In this document: positions 54,173 to 62,675 of the stretch, piece by piece
Layout: each line of letters opens with the position of its first letter
How positions within the stretch are numbered: position 1 is the stretch's first letter
DNA from: F22 sp963668535
GTDB taxonomy: Bacteria > Bacteroidota > Bacteroidia > Bacteroidales > Bacteroidaceae
Direction: 5' to 3'
Length of the DNA: 64,000 bases
NCBI GenBank assembly: GCA_963668535.1
Contig: OY764867.1
Span: 744,001-808,000, forward strand
Notes under the pieces: model-generated
Databases searched by the model: none
Told to the model about the DNA's origin: nothing
Seen by the model: the letters and a program-made list of their open reading frames with translations, nothing else
Translations under genes and position numbers: made by a program

Positions 54173-54188
54173 ATTTTTTTATACATCT

Positions 54189-54220
54189 ATTGGTTTTTAG
54201 TAAATTTATAATTACATTTG
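54189..54220 (+). promoter_or_regulatory. Promoter of the DUF805 gene
   Basis: ATTG (54189-54192), 20 bases, TACATTTG (54213-54220); predicted start near 54224, leader about 70 nt. Confidence 0.55.
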
Positions 54221-54294
54221 TTCGTCACTTTTAGTCTCAAAACTAAAAATGCGCTTACAAACTAAAATTATAAACTATCTTTAAATTATTTTTT

Positions 54295-54696
54295 ATGGAA
54301 AAACCTATGAGTTTTGTGGATGCAATCAAAACATGTATCACAAAAAAATACGCCAATTTTACAGACAGAGCTAGACGGTCAGAATTTTGGTATTTTGCAT
54401 TATTCAATTTTCTGCTTTCGTTAGTCATTGGTATATTATTTAGACACGGAACTGCACAAACCATGCAAAGTCTAGTTTCACTTGCTTTATTAGTTCCCAA
54501 TATTGCCGTATCTATTCGTCGCCTACATGACACAGGTCGATCTGGCTGGCATTTTCTTTGGTACTTACTACCTGTTGTAGGTTGGATTATATTGATCGTA
54601 TTCTATGTACAAGATAGTCAACCAGGAAGTAATGAATGGGGAAACAATCCAAAGATAATGGAAATACCTCAACCTGAAGCAGACACTGAAGAATAG
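54295..54696 (+). CDS. DUF805 membrane protein
   Basis: 133 residues. Opens with FTDRARRSEFWYFALFNFLL, the DUF805 signature (key: RARRSEFWYF), and has three to four membrane segments, with SIRRLHDTGRSGWHFLWYL and the final charged tail. Inner-membrane protein of unknown function, related to YhaH/YhaI. Own promoter; convergent with pfp. Confidence 0.92.
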   Translation: MEKPMSFVDAIKTCITKKYANFTDRARRSEFWYFALFNFLLSLVIGILFRHGTAQTMQSLVSLALLVPNIAVSIRRLHDTGRSGWHFLWYLLPVVGWIILIVFYVQDSQPGSNEWGNNPKIMEIPQPEADTEE

Positions 54697-54716
54697 CTAT
54701 TAAAACTCAAATACAA

Positions 54717-54758
54717 AAAGCGTGTATCGAATCTCCCAAGAGATAAGATACACGCTTT
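54717..54758. terminator. Bidirectional terminator between DUF805 gene and pfp
   Basis: AAAGCGTGTATC (54717-54728) and GATACACGCTTT (54747-54758), a perfect 12-bp stem with A/T-rich flanks. Confidence 0.88.
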
Positions 54759-54783
54759 AATTTTAACTTGAATATCTTTTCAA

Positions 54784-56430
54784 CTACTTTGATTGCTCAA
54801 GTTGAAGAGTTTTAGTTGGTTGATCACATACTTCAGTAGGGCCAAAGTATTGGATAGGACCTGGGTACACATAACTAGTAGTTTTAGCCCATTCTTCACG
54901 ATTTGCAGCAAAAGTTTGGAATGGTTTATCTTCTAGCTTTACAAGTGCTTTTTGGATAACTGGCTTCATTTCACCGTGACGACGTTCCATATTCATCATC
55001 ATAGTAATAGGCACACCACCCGCAATCCATTCTGCAGCTGGAGCAGTTGTATTACGTACAGAAGACATATAACCAGTCTTACCATTAACGATCAAAGCAG
55101 ATGCTGTATACCCCAATGCATAGCAATAGTCAGCATCATAGTTTGATGGAGCAGCACAACGACCTTCATACCCAAAGAAGTGGTGTTGAGCAGCAAATTT
55201 GCCTACAAATTTACCTTCTTCAGCCCACTGAGCTAGTTTAGTACCCACCATTTCAGAAAGCAATTTTTCTGTTTCAATCAACGATACTTGCACGTTACCA
55301 TGTGGGTCACGATCAAGAGTCAACTGACGAGCCACACCTTCTGGGAGACTAGCATACACAGCTGCATTTTCTTCAGACAAGTGAGAAATAATATACTCAC
55401 GTTGGTGAGACTTCTTCACGTGAGAAAAATCTTCCGCGTTATGAGCCAAGAAATCGTTTAGCTCAGCAATAAGACGCTTCATTGCTGGGATAAATTCGAT
55501 AAGACCTTCTGGAATAAGCACAGTACCAAAGTTATTACCTGCTGCAGCACGATCAGCAACAATCTGAGCAACATAAGTGACAACATCATCAAGCGACATA
55601 TCTTTAGCTTCAACCTCTTCAGAGATGATTGCGATATTTGGCTGCGTTTGTAATGCACATTCAAGGCCGATATGAGATGCAGAACGACCCATCAACTTAA
55701 TAAAGTGCCAGTATTTCTTAGCAGAGTTACAATCACGTTGAATGTTACCGATAACTTCACTATACACTTTACATGCAGTATCAAAACCGAAAGAAGTCTC
55801 AATCATTTCGTTCTTTAAGTCACCATCGATAGTTTTTGGACAACCTACCACTTGAACGCCAGCGTTTTGTGCTGCATAATACTCAGCAAGCACACAAGCA
55901 TTTGTATTAGAATCATCACCACCGATAATAACCAAAGCCTTAATACCTAGTTCTTTCAAGATTTCAAGACCTTTATCAAATTGTTCAGGAGTTTCTAGCT
56001 TAGTACGACCTGATCCAATAATATCAAACCCACCAGTATTGCGATATTCGTCAATGATTTCTGGTGTCAATTCCATATACTTGTGATCCACAAGACCACC
56101 AGGGCCAAGAAGGAAACCAAACACACGGCTATCTTTATTCATCTTCTTGATACCGTCGAAAATACCAGATATTACATTGTGACCACCAGGGGCTTGACCA
56201 CCTGAAAGAATAACACCGACATTAATTGCTGGCATTTCTGTAGCCTTATCAGCCTCAACAAACTTAAGGACTGGCATACCGTAAGTATTTGGGAAAAGCT
56301 TTTGGATAGCTTCTTGGTCAGCTACAGACTGAGTAGCTGCGCCTTCCTCTATTTTCACTGCGCTCAATAGCGCCTTTGGCAATTTGGGCTGGTACGCAGC
56401 CCGTGCGATTGAAAGTGCACTTTTAGTCAT
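54784..56430 (-). CDS. pfp: PPi-dependent 6-phosphofructokinase (long form)
   Basis: 548 residues. GGDDS at 170-174 (the Asp characteristic of PPi-PFK instead of Gly of ATP-PFK), CPKTIDGD at 197-204 with the Lys seen in PPi users, MGRSASHIGLECAL and PEGLIEF. Reversible conversion of fructose-6-phosphate and PPi to fructose-1,6-bisphosphate. Length and motifs match the long-form PFP clade known from plants and Bacteroidales. Supports a PPi-based glycolysis. Separate transcription unit; no consensus promoter seen in its upstream gap. Confidence 0.95.
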   Translation of the reverse strand: MTKSALSIARAAYQPKLPKALLSAVKIEEGAATQSVADQEAIQKLFPNTYGMPVLKFVEADKATEMPAINVGVILSGGQAPGGHNVISGIFDGIKKMNKDSRVFGFLLGPGGLVDHKYMELTPEIIDEYRNTGGFDIIGSGRTKLETPEQFDKGLEILKELGIKALVIIGGDDSNTNACVLAEYYAAQNAGVQVVGCPKTIDGDLKNEMIETSFGFDTACKVYSEVIGNIQRDCNSAKKYWHFIKLMGRSASHIGLECALQTQPNIAIISEEVEAKDMSLDDVVTYVAQIVADRAAAGNNFGTVLIPEGLIEFIPAMKRLIAELNDFLAHNAEDFSHVKKSHQREYIISHLSEENAAVYASLPEGVARQLTLDRDPHGNVQVSLIETEKLLSEMVGTKLAQWAEEGKFVGKFAAQHHFFGYEGRCAAPSNYDADYCYALGYTASALIVNGKTGYMSSVRNTTAPAAEWIAGGVPITMMMNMERRHGEMKPVIQKALVKLEDKPFQTFAANREEWAKTTSYVYPGPIQYFGPTEVCDQPTKTLQLEQSK

Positions 56431-56551
56431 CTTGATATGTATTTTAAATGAAAATGTTCGTTTTACCTTACGCCCGCAAATTTCGCTTTTTTTTCTTAGA
56501 TATAAAAGAAAACTTGCGTATAATTTAGAACTAGTCAGTTTGTTTTAAGAC

Positions 56552-57964
56552 TTATTGGTGCTGATGTCGTTTTAGAGTATACACTTCATATGCCCCACAA
56601 ATGGGATAAGTTTCTTCCGTTTCATCATGAGATACATAAATCAAAGTATGTCTAGGTTGACTTGTAAAATGACGTATATATTCGTTTACTAAAGCACGAT
56701 TAGCCTGATCTAAACCATGATGAGGTTCATCTAAAATGAGTAATTCTGGATTTTTCACAAAGGCCCTAGCCAATAAAACCATACGTTGCTCCCCACTAGA
56801 AAGTTTTGTAAATACTCTTTGTCGCAAATGCACAATCTTCAATCTTTCCATTATGATTTCAGCTTGTAGCAATTGTCCTGCATCAGCCGCACGATACAGC
56901 CCCATTCTATCGTGTACCCCAGAAGCTACAATCTCAATAGCTGCCACCGGTTTATTGTAAGCTCTATGCAATTCGGGCGAGAAGTACCCTATCTTTTGTT
57001 TGATATCCCAAATGCTTTCTCCACTTCCACGTTTGACACCAAACAAGTCCATATCCACTGAATACCCTTGAGGATTATCAGCACAGACCAAACTAATTAG
57101 TGTAGATTTTCCGCTTCCATTAGGTCCTTTAAGCACACAATGCACTCCTCGTTTAACCACCCAATCCAAGCCATTCAATATCGTAAAGTTACCATAACGT
57201 ATGGTGACATTACGCATAGCTATTATAACTTCATTATCATTTTGATTTTTTTCTTCTGGATATACAAGAGAGGGAACCTGATTGTTTGTTTTTTCAGATC
57301 CAAGATACATCCGCTCCAACACTTTTTCTTGCAGATTCAACTTATATTCATCTAAAGGCCAGCAAGCTACAAAAGCGCCATCTTTCATCTCGGCAACATG
57401 CGTTATACAACTTGGCAAATCCTCCCATCGGCTACCTAACACAATGACCTGTGTATGCCCTTCTTGGGTTATGACAGTCAACAATTCATCCATTTGTTGT
57501 CTAGTCTCCTCATCTAATCCAATAAAAGGATTGTCTAACACCAGCAAACGCGGTTGGTTACTAAGCACTTGTTTAAGACGATATAGACGCAATTCACCAC
57601 AACTCAAGGCCACGATAGGCTTTCCATTGACCAATTCAAGATGCTCCACATCTGCACTATGCCATCTCTGTTGATAATAATAGCTGTTATCTGCCGCCCC
57701 ATATCCATCACGATAATTAAGTGTAGCAACCTGTTTATACCCAGGCACGATTTCGCCTCTTTCACTATACCACGTAATTCTCCCTTTTTGTAGAGCATGC
57801 ACTCCAAGCATCAGCTTCATCAAATTAGATTTTCCAGAAGCATTGGGTCCGTACACAGCAATTTGTTGTCCTGGGAAAATCGCCCAAGTCAAAGGATTAG
57901 CCAATCGAACATCAGCATAAAGCGCCCACGCAGATTGAATATCAACCAAAGGATATAAGTCCAT
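56552..57964 (-). CDS. Duplicated ABC ATPase, ModF-like, with degenerate first site
   Basis: 470 residues, two ABC domains, no membrane segments. NBD1: Walker A GPNASGKS at 39-46, signature LSCGE at 120-124 instead of LSGGQ, and Walker B LVLDNP with Asn where the catalytic Glu should be. NBD2: GPNGSGKS, LSSGEQ and LLILDEPHHGLD, all canonical. Resembles E. coli ModF / PhrA-type proteins. The asymmetric pair suggests one active and one regulatory site (inference). No permease or binding-protein gene is adjacent. Co-directional with the phosphoesterase gene (14 bp). Confidence 0.88.
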   Translation of the reverse strand: MDLYPLVDIQSAWALYADVRLANPLTWAIFPGQQIAVYGPNASGKSNLMKLMLGVHALQKGRITWYSERGEIVPGYKQVATLNYRDGYGAADNSYYYQQRWHSADVEHLELVNGKPIVALSCGELRLYRLKQVLSNQPRLLVLDNPFIGLDEETRQQMDELLTVITQEGHTQVIVLGSRWEDLPSCITHVAEMKDGAFVACWPLDEYKLNLQEKVLERMYLGSEKTNNQVPSLVYPEEKNQNDNEVIIAMRNVTIRYGNFTILNGLDWVVKRGVHCVLKGPNGSGKSTLISLVCADNPQGYSVDMDLFGVKRGSGESIWDIKQKIGYFSPELHRAYNKPVAAIEIVASGVHDRMGLYRAADAGQLLQAEIIMERLKIVHLRQRVFTKLSSGEQRMVLLARAFVKNPELLILDEPHHGLDQANRALVNEYIRHFTSQPRHTLIYVSHDETEETYPICGAYEVYTLKRHQHQ

Positions 57965-57978
57965 CTTAAAGATTTTAT

Positions 57979-58473
57979 TTAATTATCAGCAAGCTCAATC
58001 ACCTCTAAATCTTTGATCTCTTTTCCATCAATCACAAAACGCATCAACGTACGCACTTTATGAAATCCCTGTTGTCCAGCAGCGCCTGGGTTGAGATGCA
58101 TTAAACGAAGGGTTTTATCATATTTGACTTTTAAAATATGACTATGCCCACTTATAAACAAATCAGGTGGAGATATAAACAGGCTACTACGCACGCTACT
58201 ATCATATCGACCTGGATATCCACCAATATGCTTTAAAACGACATCCACCTGCTCAATCATAAAACGATTAATTTCTGGATATCGTGCACGAATCTCATGG
58301 CCATCACAATTGCCAAACACAGCCCTAAAAGGTTTAAAAGCTTCTAATTTGTTGGCCACTTCTATGGAACCAATATCGCCAACATGCCATATTTCGTCAC
58401 AATTTTTGAAATAGTGCAGATACTTGTCGTCCCACCAAGCGTGGGTATCAGAAAGGAGTCCAATCTTTTTCAT
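57979..58473 (-). CDS. Metallophosphoesterase, YfcE-like
   Basis: 164 residues. The family's ligand motifs are present: LLSDTHAW (Asp-x-His near 6-8), HVGDIGSIEVANKL (GD near 32-33), FGNCDGHEIR (GNCD near 56-59) and FISGHSH near 115-121. A small cytoplasmic phosphodiesterase. Start at 58473 (MKKIGLL) is chosen over one 87 bp upstream: a strong TTTG-N18-TATCTTTG promoter lies inside the longer frame and predicts transcription beginning about 2 bases ahead of this ATG, so the mRNA may be leaderless. Confidence 0.9.
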   Translation of the reverse strand: MKKIGLLSDTHAWWDDKYLHYFKNCDEIWHVGDIGSIEVANKLEAFKPFRAVFGNCDGHEIRARYPEINRFMIEQVDVVLKHIGGYPGRYDSSVRSSLFISPPDLFISGHSHILKVKYDKTLRLMHLNPGAAGQQGFHKVRTLMRFVIDGKEIKDLEVIELADN

Positions 58474-58478
58474 AAAGA

Positions 58479-58508
58479 CAAAGATAAAAAGAAAACACCA
58501 ATAACAAA
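58479..58508 (-). promoter_or_regulatory. Promoter of the phosphoesterase-ABC genes
   Basis: Minus strand TTTG (58505-58508), 18 bases, TATCTTTG (58479-58486); predicted start near 58475, i.e. practically at the ATG (58473). Confidence 0.6.
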
Positions 58509-58571
58509 AAAAAGTCACTGGCCTTGAAATATATTTTATCAAGACAAGTGACACATACATAAATCATGCAT

Positions 58572-58609
58572 AAAAAAAAGAGCTAGTAAACATACATTCA
58601 CTAACTCTT
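58572..58609 (-). terminator. Terminator of the tRNA-Pro pair
   Basis: On the minus strand AAGAGTTAGT and ACTAGCTCTT (one mismatch) form a stem followed by eight T. Confidence 0.85.
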
Positions 58610-58625
58610 ACATCTTCTCTCTGTG

Positions 58626-58700
58626 TCGGGGTACCAGGATTCGAACCTGGGACCCCCTGCTCCCAAAGCAGGTGCGCTAACCGGACTGCGCTACACCCCG
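58626..58700 (-). tRNA. tRNA-Pro (UGG), copy 2
   Basis: 75 nt. Acceptor CGGGGTG / TACCCCG (one G-U) with discriminator A; anticodon loop TTTGGGA gives anticodon TGG; T loop GGTTCGAATCC. The 3' CCA is not encoded. Identical to the copy at 58736-58810. Confidence 0.97.
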
Positions 58701-58735
58701 TTTTGCAATCAGAAATAATCAGCTAAGCCTTTTCG

Positions 58736-58810
58736 TCGGGGTACCAGGATTCGAACCTGGGACCCCCTGCTCCCAAAGCAGGTGCGCTAACCGGACTGCG
58801 CTACACCCCG
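58736..58810 (-). tRNA. tRNA-Pro (UGG), copy 1
   Basis: 75 nt, identical in sequence to the next copy 35 bp downstream. First gene after the promoter at 58848-58878; both share one terminator. Confidence 0.97.
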
Positions 58811-58847
58811 AAAGGATTTTTAGCCGCTTTATTTCTCAAAAGCGATG

Positions 58848-58878
58848 CAAAGATACAGCTTTATTTCAAACCTCCAAA
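58848..58878 (-). promoter_or_regulatory. Promoter of the tRNA-Pro pair
   Basis: Minus strand TTTG (58875-58878), 19 bases, TATCTTTG (58848-58855); predicted start near 58844. Confidence 0.7.
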
Positions 58879-58915
58879 ACATTTTGTCGTTTTTTTGTCA
58901 CAAAACTTTTTTTAA

Positions 58916-60304
58916 TTACCAACAAGTGATTCCTTCATCATCAGGAAATAGTTCTTCCTTTTTAAATGTGGGATTTTTTATCCCCTGTCGTCTCTTTTCT
59001 TGATAATCTGTCAATAACGCAAAAGCTTTAGGAGAGAGTTGAATAATTGCTACCAAATTGCACGCCGTCATCAACGCAATCATCACATCGACTAAGTTCC
59101 AAGCCAATTCTAAACTCATGCAGGCCCCCAACAAAACCATCATTCCTACAAACAAACGATACGCAAGCATAACTCTAGGCGAATGCGTAATAAAACGCAC
59201 ATTCGCTTCTCCATAGTAATAATTGGCCAAAACACTGCTGTAAGCAAATAAGAAGATAGCAATCATCACAAAATAACCACCAAATGAACCGATTTCATTA
59301 GAGAGTGCCACTTGTGTTAATTGAATTCCATTATATGTACCATCCAAAGAAGCTCCGCTACATAATATAATAAAAGCAGTACAGGTACAAATAACTAACG
59401 TATCCGTAAACACACCCAAAGCCTGCACCAATCCCTGTTTAACAGGATGAGTAACATCTGCTGTTGCCGCAGCATTTGGCGCCGACCCTTCTCCTGCCTC
59501 ATTACTAAAGATACCACGTTTAATTCCATTCATCAAAGCAGCACCGATACCACCACCAATCGCTTGTTCCCAACCAAAAGCACTACGAAATATCATAGCA
59601 AAAACTGATGGCAGCTCTGCAATATTCCACACGACAACCACTATTGACAGCAAAAGATAGCCAAGCGCCATGAAAGGCACAATCAAACTACTCACTTTAG
59701 CTACTCGATGAATGCCTCCAAAAATAATCACCAAAGTCATCACTAGAAGCACAGCACCAGTCAGTACGGGTGGTATATGCAAACTTTTCTCAAATGCAGC
59801 TGCAATGGTATTACTTTGTACCGAATTATTGACAAATCCAAAGCCCACTGTAATCAATACAGCAAAAAGCACACCCATCCATCGACGTCCCAATCCATAC
59901 ATCATATAATATGCTGGACCACCGACAAAAGAATAACGTCCTCTCACTTTATACAACTGGGCCAATGTCGATTCAACAAAAGATGTCGCTGCTCCAAACA
60001 AAGCTATAATCCACATCCAAAACACAGCACCAGGCCCCCCCAAGACAATAGCAGTAGCTACACCAGCTAGATTTCCAGTGCCTACACGAGCAGCTAACGA
60101 CACTGCAAAAGCCTCAAAAGAAGAGATGTGTTTTTCTCCTACACTAGATGAATCAAGCAAGAGTCGCCCCATCTCTTTGATTTCCTTTATCTGCATAAAT
60201 TTACTGCGTATCGTAAAGTACAAAGCACATCCAAGCAAGCATGTAATCAATATATATATCCAGAGAAAATCACTGATAGATTGCACTAAATCATTAAACA
60301 TCAT
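58916..60304 (-). CDS. Alanine/sodium symporter (AGCS family)
   Basis: 462 residues, about 11 membrane segments. AGCS signatures: AARVGTGNLAGVATAIVLGGPGAVFWMW (key: GTGNLAGVATAI near 75-86) and IKRGIFSNEAGEGSAPNAAATAD near 270-290. Inner-membrane uptake of alanine or glycine with Na+. Start at 60304 (MMFNDLVQ) is chosen because a longer frame would run through the promoter element at 60349-60356. Last residues lie 216 bp from the tRNA-Pro pair. Confidence 0.94.
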   Translation of the reverse strand: MMFNDLVQSISDFLWIYILITCLLGCALYFTIRSKFMQIKEIKEMGRLLLDSSSVGEKHISSFEAFAVSLAARVGTGNLAGVATAIVLGGPGAVFWMWIIALFGAATSFVESTLAQLYKVRGRYSFVGGPAYYMMYGLGRRWMGVLFAVLITVGFGFVNNSVQSNTIAAAFEKSLHIPPVLTGAVLLVMTLVIIFGGIHRVAKVSSLIVPFMALGYLLLSIVVVVWNIAELPSVFAMIFRSAFGWEQAIGGGIGAALMNGIKRGIFSNEAGEGSAPNAAATADVTHPVKQGLVQALGVFTDTLVICTCTAFIILCSGASLDGTYNGIQLTQVALSNEIGSFGGYFVMIAIFLFAYSSVLANYYYGEANVRFITHSPRVMLAYRLFVGMMVLLGACMSLELAWNLVDVMIALMTACNLVAIIQLSPKAFALLTDYQEKRRQGIKNPTFKKEELFPDDEGITCW

Positions 60305-60348
60305 ATTCGTTTGTTTGTCAAGGTTTATATTCTTTGATTTTAAAGTCA

Positions 60349-60378
60349 CAAATATACCACATTTTCTTCCTAAATCAA
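60349..60378 (-). promoter_or_regulatory. Promoter of the symporter gene
   Basis: Minus strand TTG (60376-60378), 19 bases, TATATTTG (60349-60356); predicted start near 60345, leader about 41 nt. Confidence 0.65.
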
Positions 60379-60546
60379 CAACACAACGTCACATTTATAT
60401 CAAAATGACACACGGAGATATCCCATTATCACAGAATCCACTATGCGCCTCTTTTTATAGCTTAAACTTTTCACTTGAACCAGCAGAAGATTATGAATAA
60501 TGAAAGATTAAGTAATATTTTATTATGACATCGTCTATAAGTTTAC

Positions 60547-60554
60547 TATCTTTG
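60547..60554 (+). promoter_or_regulatory. -7 element of rfbA
   Basis: TATCTTTG, predicted start near 60558 and a leader of about 79 nt; no ideal -33 box. Confidence 0.6.
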
Positions 60555-60636
60555 CACAAGTATGGTGCAGTCATCTAGACACAGCAGTCATAGGTACTCC
60601 CCAAAGATTTATATTGCAACCAAATATTTACTCCAT

Positions 60637-61533
60637 ATGAAAGGTATAGTACTAGCTGGTGGTAGCGGCACACGTCTCTACCCAATCACCAAAGGCGTCA
60701 GCAAGCAATTGCTTCCAATTTATGACAAGCCTATGATTTATTATCCAGTATCCGTATTGATGTTGGCTGGTATACGAGATATTCTGATTATCTCAACCCC
60801 TCATGATCTGCCTGGATTTAAACGACTTATGGGAGATGGATCAGAATTTGGGATACGTCTTGAGTATGCCGAACAACCAAGTCCTGATGGTTTAGCACAA
60901 GCTTTTATCATCGGTGAAGATTTCATCGGTAATGATTCTGTCTGTTTGGTACTTGGTGATAATATCTTTTATGGTCAAAGCTTCACACACATGTTACAAG
61001 ATGCTGTACGTAATGTGAACGAAGAGAATAAGGCAACTGTATTTGGATACTATGTCAGTGATCCCGAACGGTACGGAGTGGCCGATTTTGACGAATCTGG
61101 CACATGCTTATCAATAGAAGAAAAACCAGCCAATCCAAAATCAAACTACGCAGTTGTAGGATTATATTTTTATCCCAATAGTGTAGTAAACGTGGCTAAA
61201 CAAATCAAGCCATCTCCTCGCGGAGAACTTGAAATTACCACTGTCAACCAATATTATTTGGATCAACAAAAACTTATGGTTCAAAAATTAGGTCGCGGAT
61301 TTGCTTGGCTAGATACAGGCACTCATGACTCTTTGAGTGAGGCTTCAACTTTTATTGAAGTTATCGAAAAACGCCAAGGATTAAAAATAGCTTGTTTAGA
61401 ACAAATTGCTCTTGAGCACAACTGGATTAGTATAGATACACTTATAGAAGTTGCTCAACCTATGAGTAAGAACCAATATGGACAATACCTTTTAAGCCTT
61501 GCTGAAAAGGAAACGACAAAAAATAAATTATAA
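60637..61533 (+). CDS. rfbA: Glucose-1-phosphate thymidylyltransferase
   Basis: 298 residues. Starts MKGIVLAGGSGTRLYPITKG, the RmlA active-site signature, with Lys at KQLLPIYDKPMIYYP and the metal site LVLGDNIFYG near 108-117. First step of dTDP-rhamnose synthesis: dTTP + glucose-1-P to dTDP-glucose. Start at 60637 rather than an in-frame one 75 bp upstream, which adds a non-homologous Ser/His-rich stretch. Six bp ahead of rfbC. rfbB and rfbD are not in the window. Confidence 0.96.
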   Translation: MKGIVLAGGSGTRLYPITKGVSKQLLPIYDKPMIYYPVSVLMLAGIRDILIISTPHDLPGFKRLMGDGSEFGIRLEYAEQPSPDGLAQAFIIGEDFIGNDSVCLVLGDNIFYGQSFTHMLQDAVRNVNEENKATVFGYYVSDPERYGVADFDESGTCLSIEEKPANPKSNYAVVGLYFYPNSVVNVAKQIKPSPRGELEITTVNQYYLDQQKLMVQKLGRGFAWLDTGTHDSLSEASTFIEVIEKRQGLKIACLEQIALEHNWISIDTLIEVAQPMSKNQYGQYLLSLAEKETTKNKL

Positions 61534-61539
61534 GCAATT

Positions 61540-62094
61540 ATGAATATCATCAAGACAGCCATTGAAGGTGTAGTCATATTAGAGCCAAGAGTTTTTGAGG
61601 ATGCTCGCGGATATTTTTTTGAATCATTTTCAGACCGTCAATTTAGGACACAAGTATTAGACACCACTTTTGTACAAGATAACGAAAGCAAATCCAGTTA
61701 CGGTGTAATTCGAGGCCTTCATTTCCAAACCGGAGAAGCAGCTCAAAGCAAACTTGTAAGATGTGTCGTAGGAAAAGTACTAGACGTTGCTGTTGATATA
61801 CGTCCAGAATCTGCTACTTTTGGACAATATGTATCTTGTGAGTTATCAGCACAAAACAAACGACAAATGTTTATTCCCAGAGGTCTAGCCCATGGATTTG
61901 CCGTGCTGAGCAAAGAGGCCATTTTTGCGTATAAATGCGATAATTTCTATTCTCCCACACATGAATGCGCCCTATTATGGAACGATCCTAGCATCAATAT
62001 TGACTGGCAAATACCATCAGACAAAGTGCAACTTTCAGAAAAGGATGCCCAAAATTTATCTCTCAAAGAATACATCGCCTCTATACAAGGCTAG
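61540..62094 (+). CDS. rfbC: dTDP-4-dehydrorhamnose 3,5-epimerase
   Basis: 184 residues. Cupin fold with RGLHFQ near 59-64 (catalytic His62), the DVAVDIRPESATFGQY segment near 82-97 and RGLAHGFAVLS near 113-123. Third step of the dTDP-L-rhamnose route. Co-transcribed with rfbA. Confidence 0.96.
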   Translation: MNIIKTAIEGVVILEPRVFEDARGYFFESFSDRQFRTQVLDTTFVQDNESKSSYGVIRGLHFQTGEAAQSKLVRCVVGKVLDVAVDIRPESATFGQYVSCELSAQNKRQMFIPRGLAHGFAVLSKEAIFAYKCDNFYSPTHECALLWNDPSINIDWQIPSDKVQLSEKDAQNLSLKEYIASIQG

Positions 62095-62109
62095 TTATCA
62101 TATACATAT

Positions 62110-62149
62110 AAAGAAACCTGTAGTGCATAAGCCATCTACAGGTTTCTTT
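62110..62149. terminator. Terminator of rfbAC, convergent
   Basis: AAAGAAACCTGTAG (62110-62123) and CTACAGGTTTCTTT (62136-62149), a perfect 14-bp stem followed by T on the plus strand. Confidence 0.88.
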
Positions 62150-62226
62150 TCTATATCAATGTTTTCATCCATTCGAACCTACCCTTTAATCAAATCACTT
62201 GGTTCAAATCAAATCAATATTGCACA

Positions 62227-62655
62227 TTATTCTATATCATCTCCATCCCAAAATAAAGGGACATCCATAAAATCATCTAAGTGTCGACGTTCTTTTTTAG
62301 TCGGACGTCCAGCCCCTCGTTGTCTATCCACAAAACCAGATATTCTATTCATCTCCAACAATTCATACTGATCTGGAGAAGTCACATTTTGCATCATTTC
62401 TGCCACCAACTTTGCCCCCACTCGTTTCTCAATAGCTTGTAGCACTCTGAACGAATAATTTACTGGTGCTTTTTTGACAGAAACAGTATCACCAGCCTTC
62501 ACTGTACGTGCTGGTTTTACTGTACTATTATTAATAGCTACTTGTCCCTTTTTGCAGGCCTCAGCAGCCTGTGAGCGAGTTTTAAACAGACGCACAGCCC
62601 AAAGCCATTTATCGACACGAGCCACTCGATTATCGTTTGTATCTATCTCTTTCAT
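62227..62655 (-). CDS. S4-domain RNA-binding protein, Hsp15-like
   Basis: About 142 residues. N-terminal S4 domain (RVDKWLWAVRLFKTRSQAAEACKKGQV near 13-39 by key residues RVDKWLW and RSQAAEAC) and a C-terminal basic stretch (RGAGRPTKKERRHLDDF). Hsp15-like proteins bind 50S-nascent chain complexes and rescue stalled subunits (family knowledge). ATG at 62655 is preferred over TTG at 62667. Last of the DUF4494-YggS set. Confidence 0.9.
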   Translation of the reverse strand: MKEIDTNDNRVARVDKWLWAVRLFKTRSQAAEACKKGQVAINNSTVKPARTVKAGDTVSVKKAPVNYSFRVLQAIEKRVGAKLVAEMMQNVTSPDQYELLEMNRISGFVDRQRGAGRPTKKERRHLDDFMDVPLFWDGDDIE

Positions 62656-62675
62656 GTCGTTGTACAATGCTTTTC

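Noticed and set aside
60562..60636. Longer RfbA start
   Set aside because: The extra 25 residues are not part of the nucleotidyltransferase fold, and the conserved MKGIVLAGG start is present.
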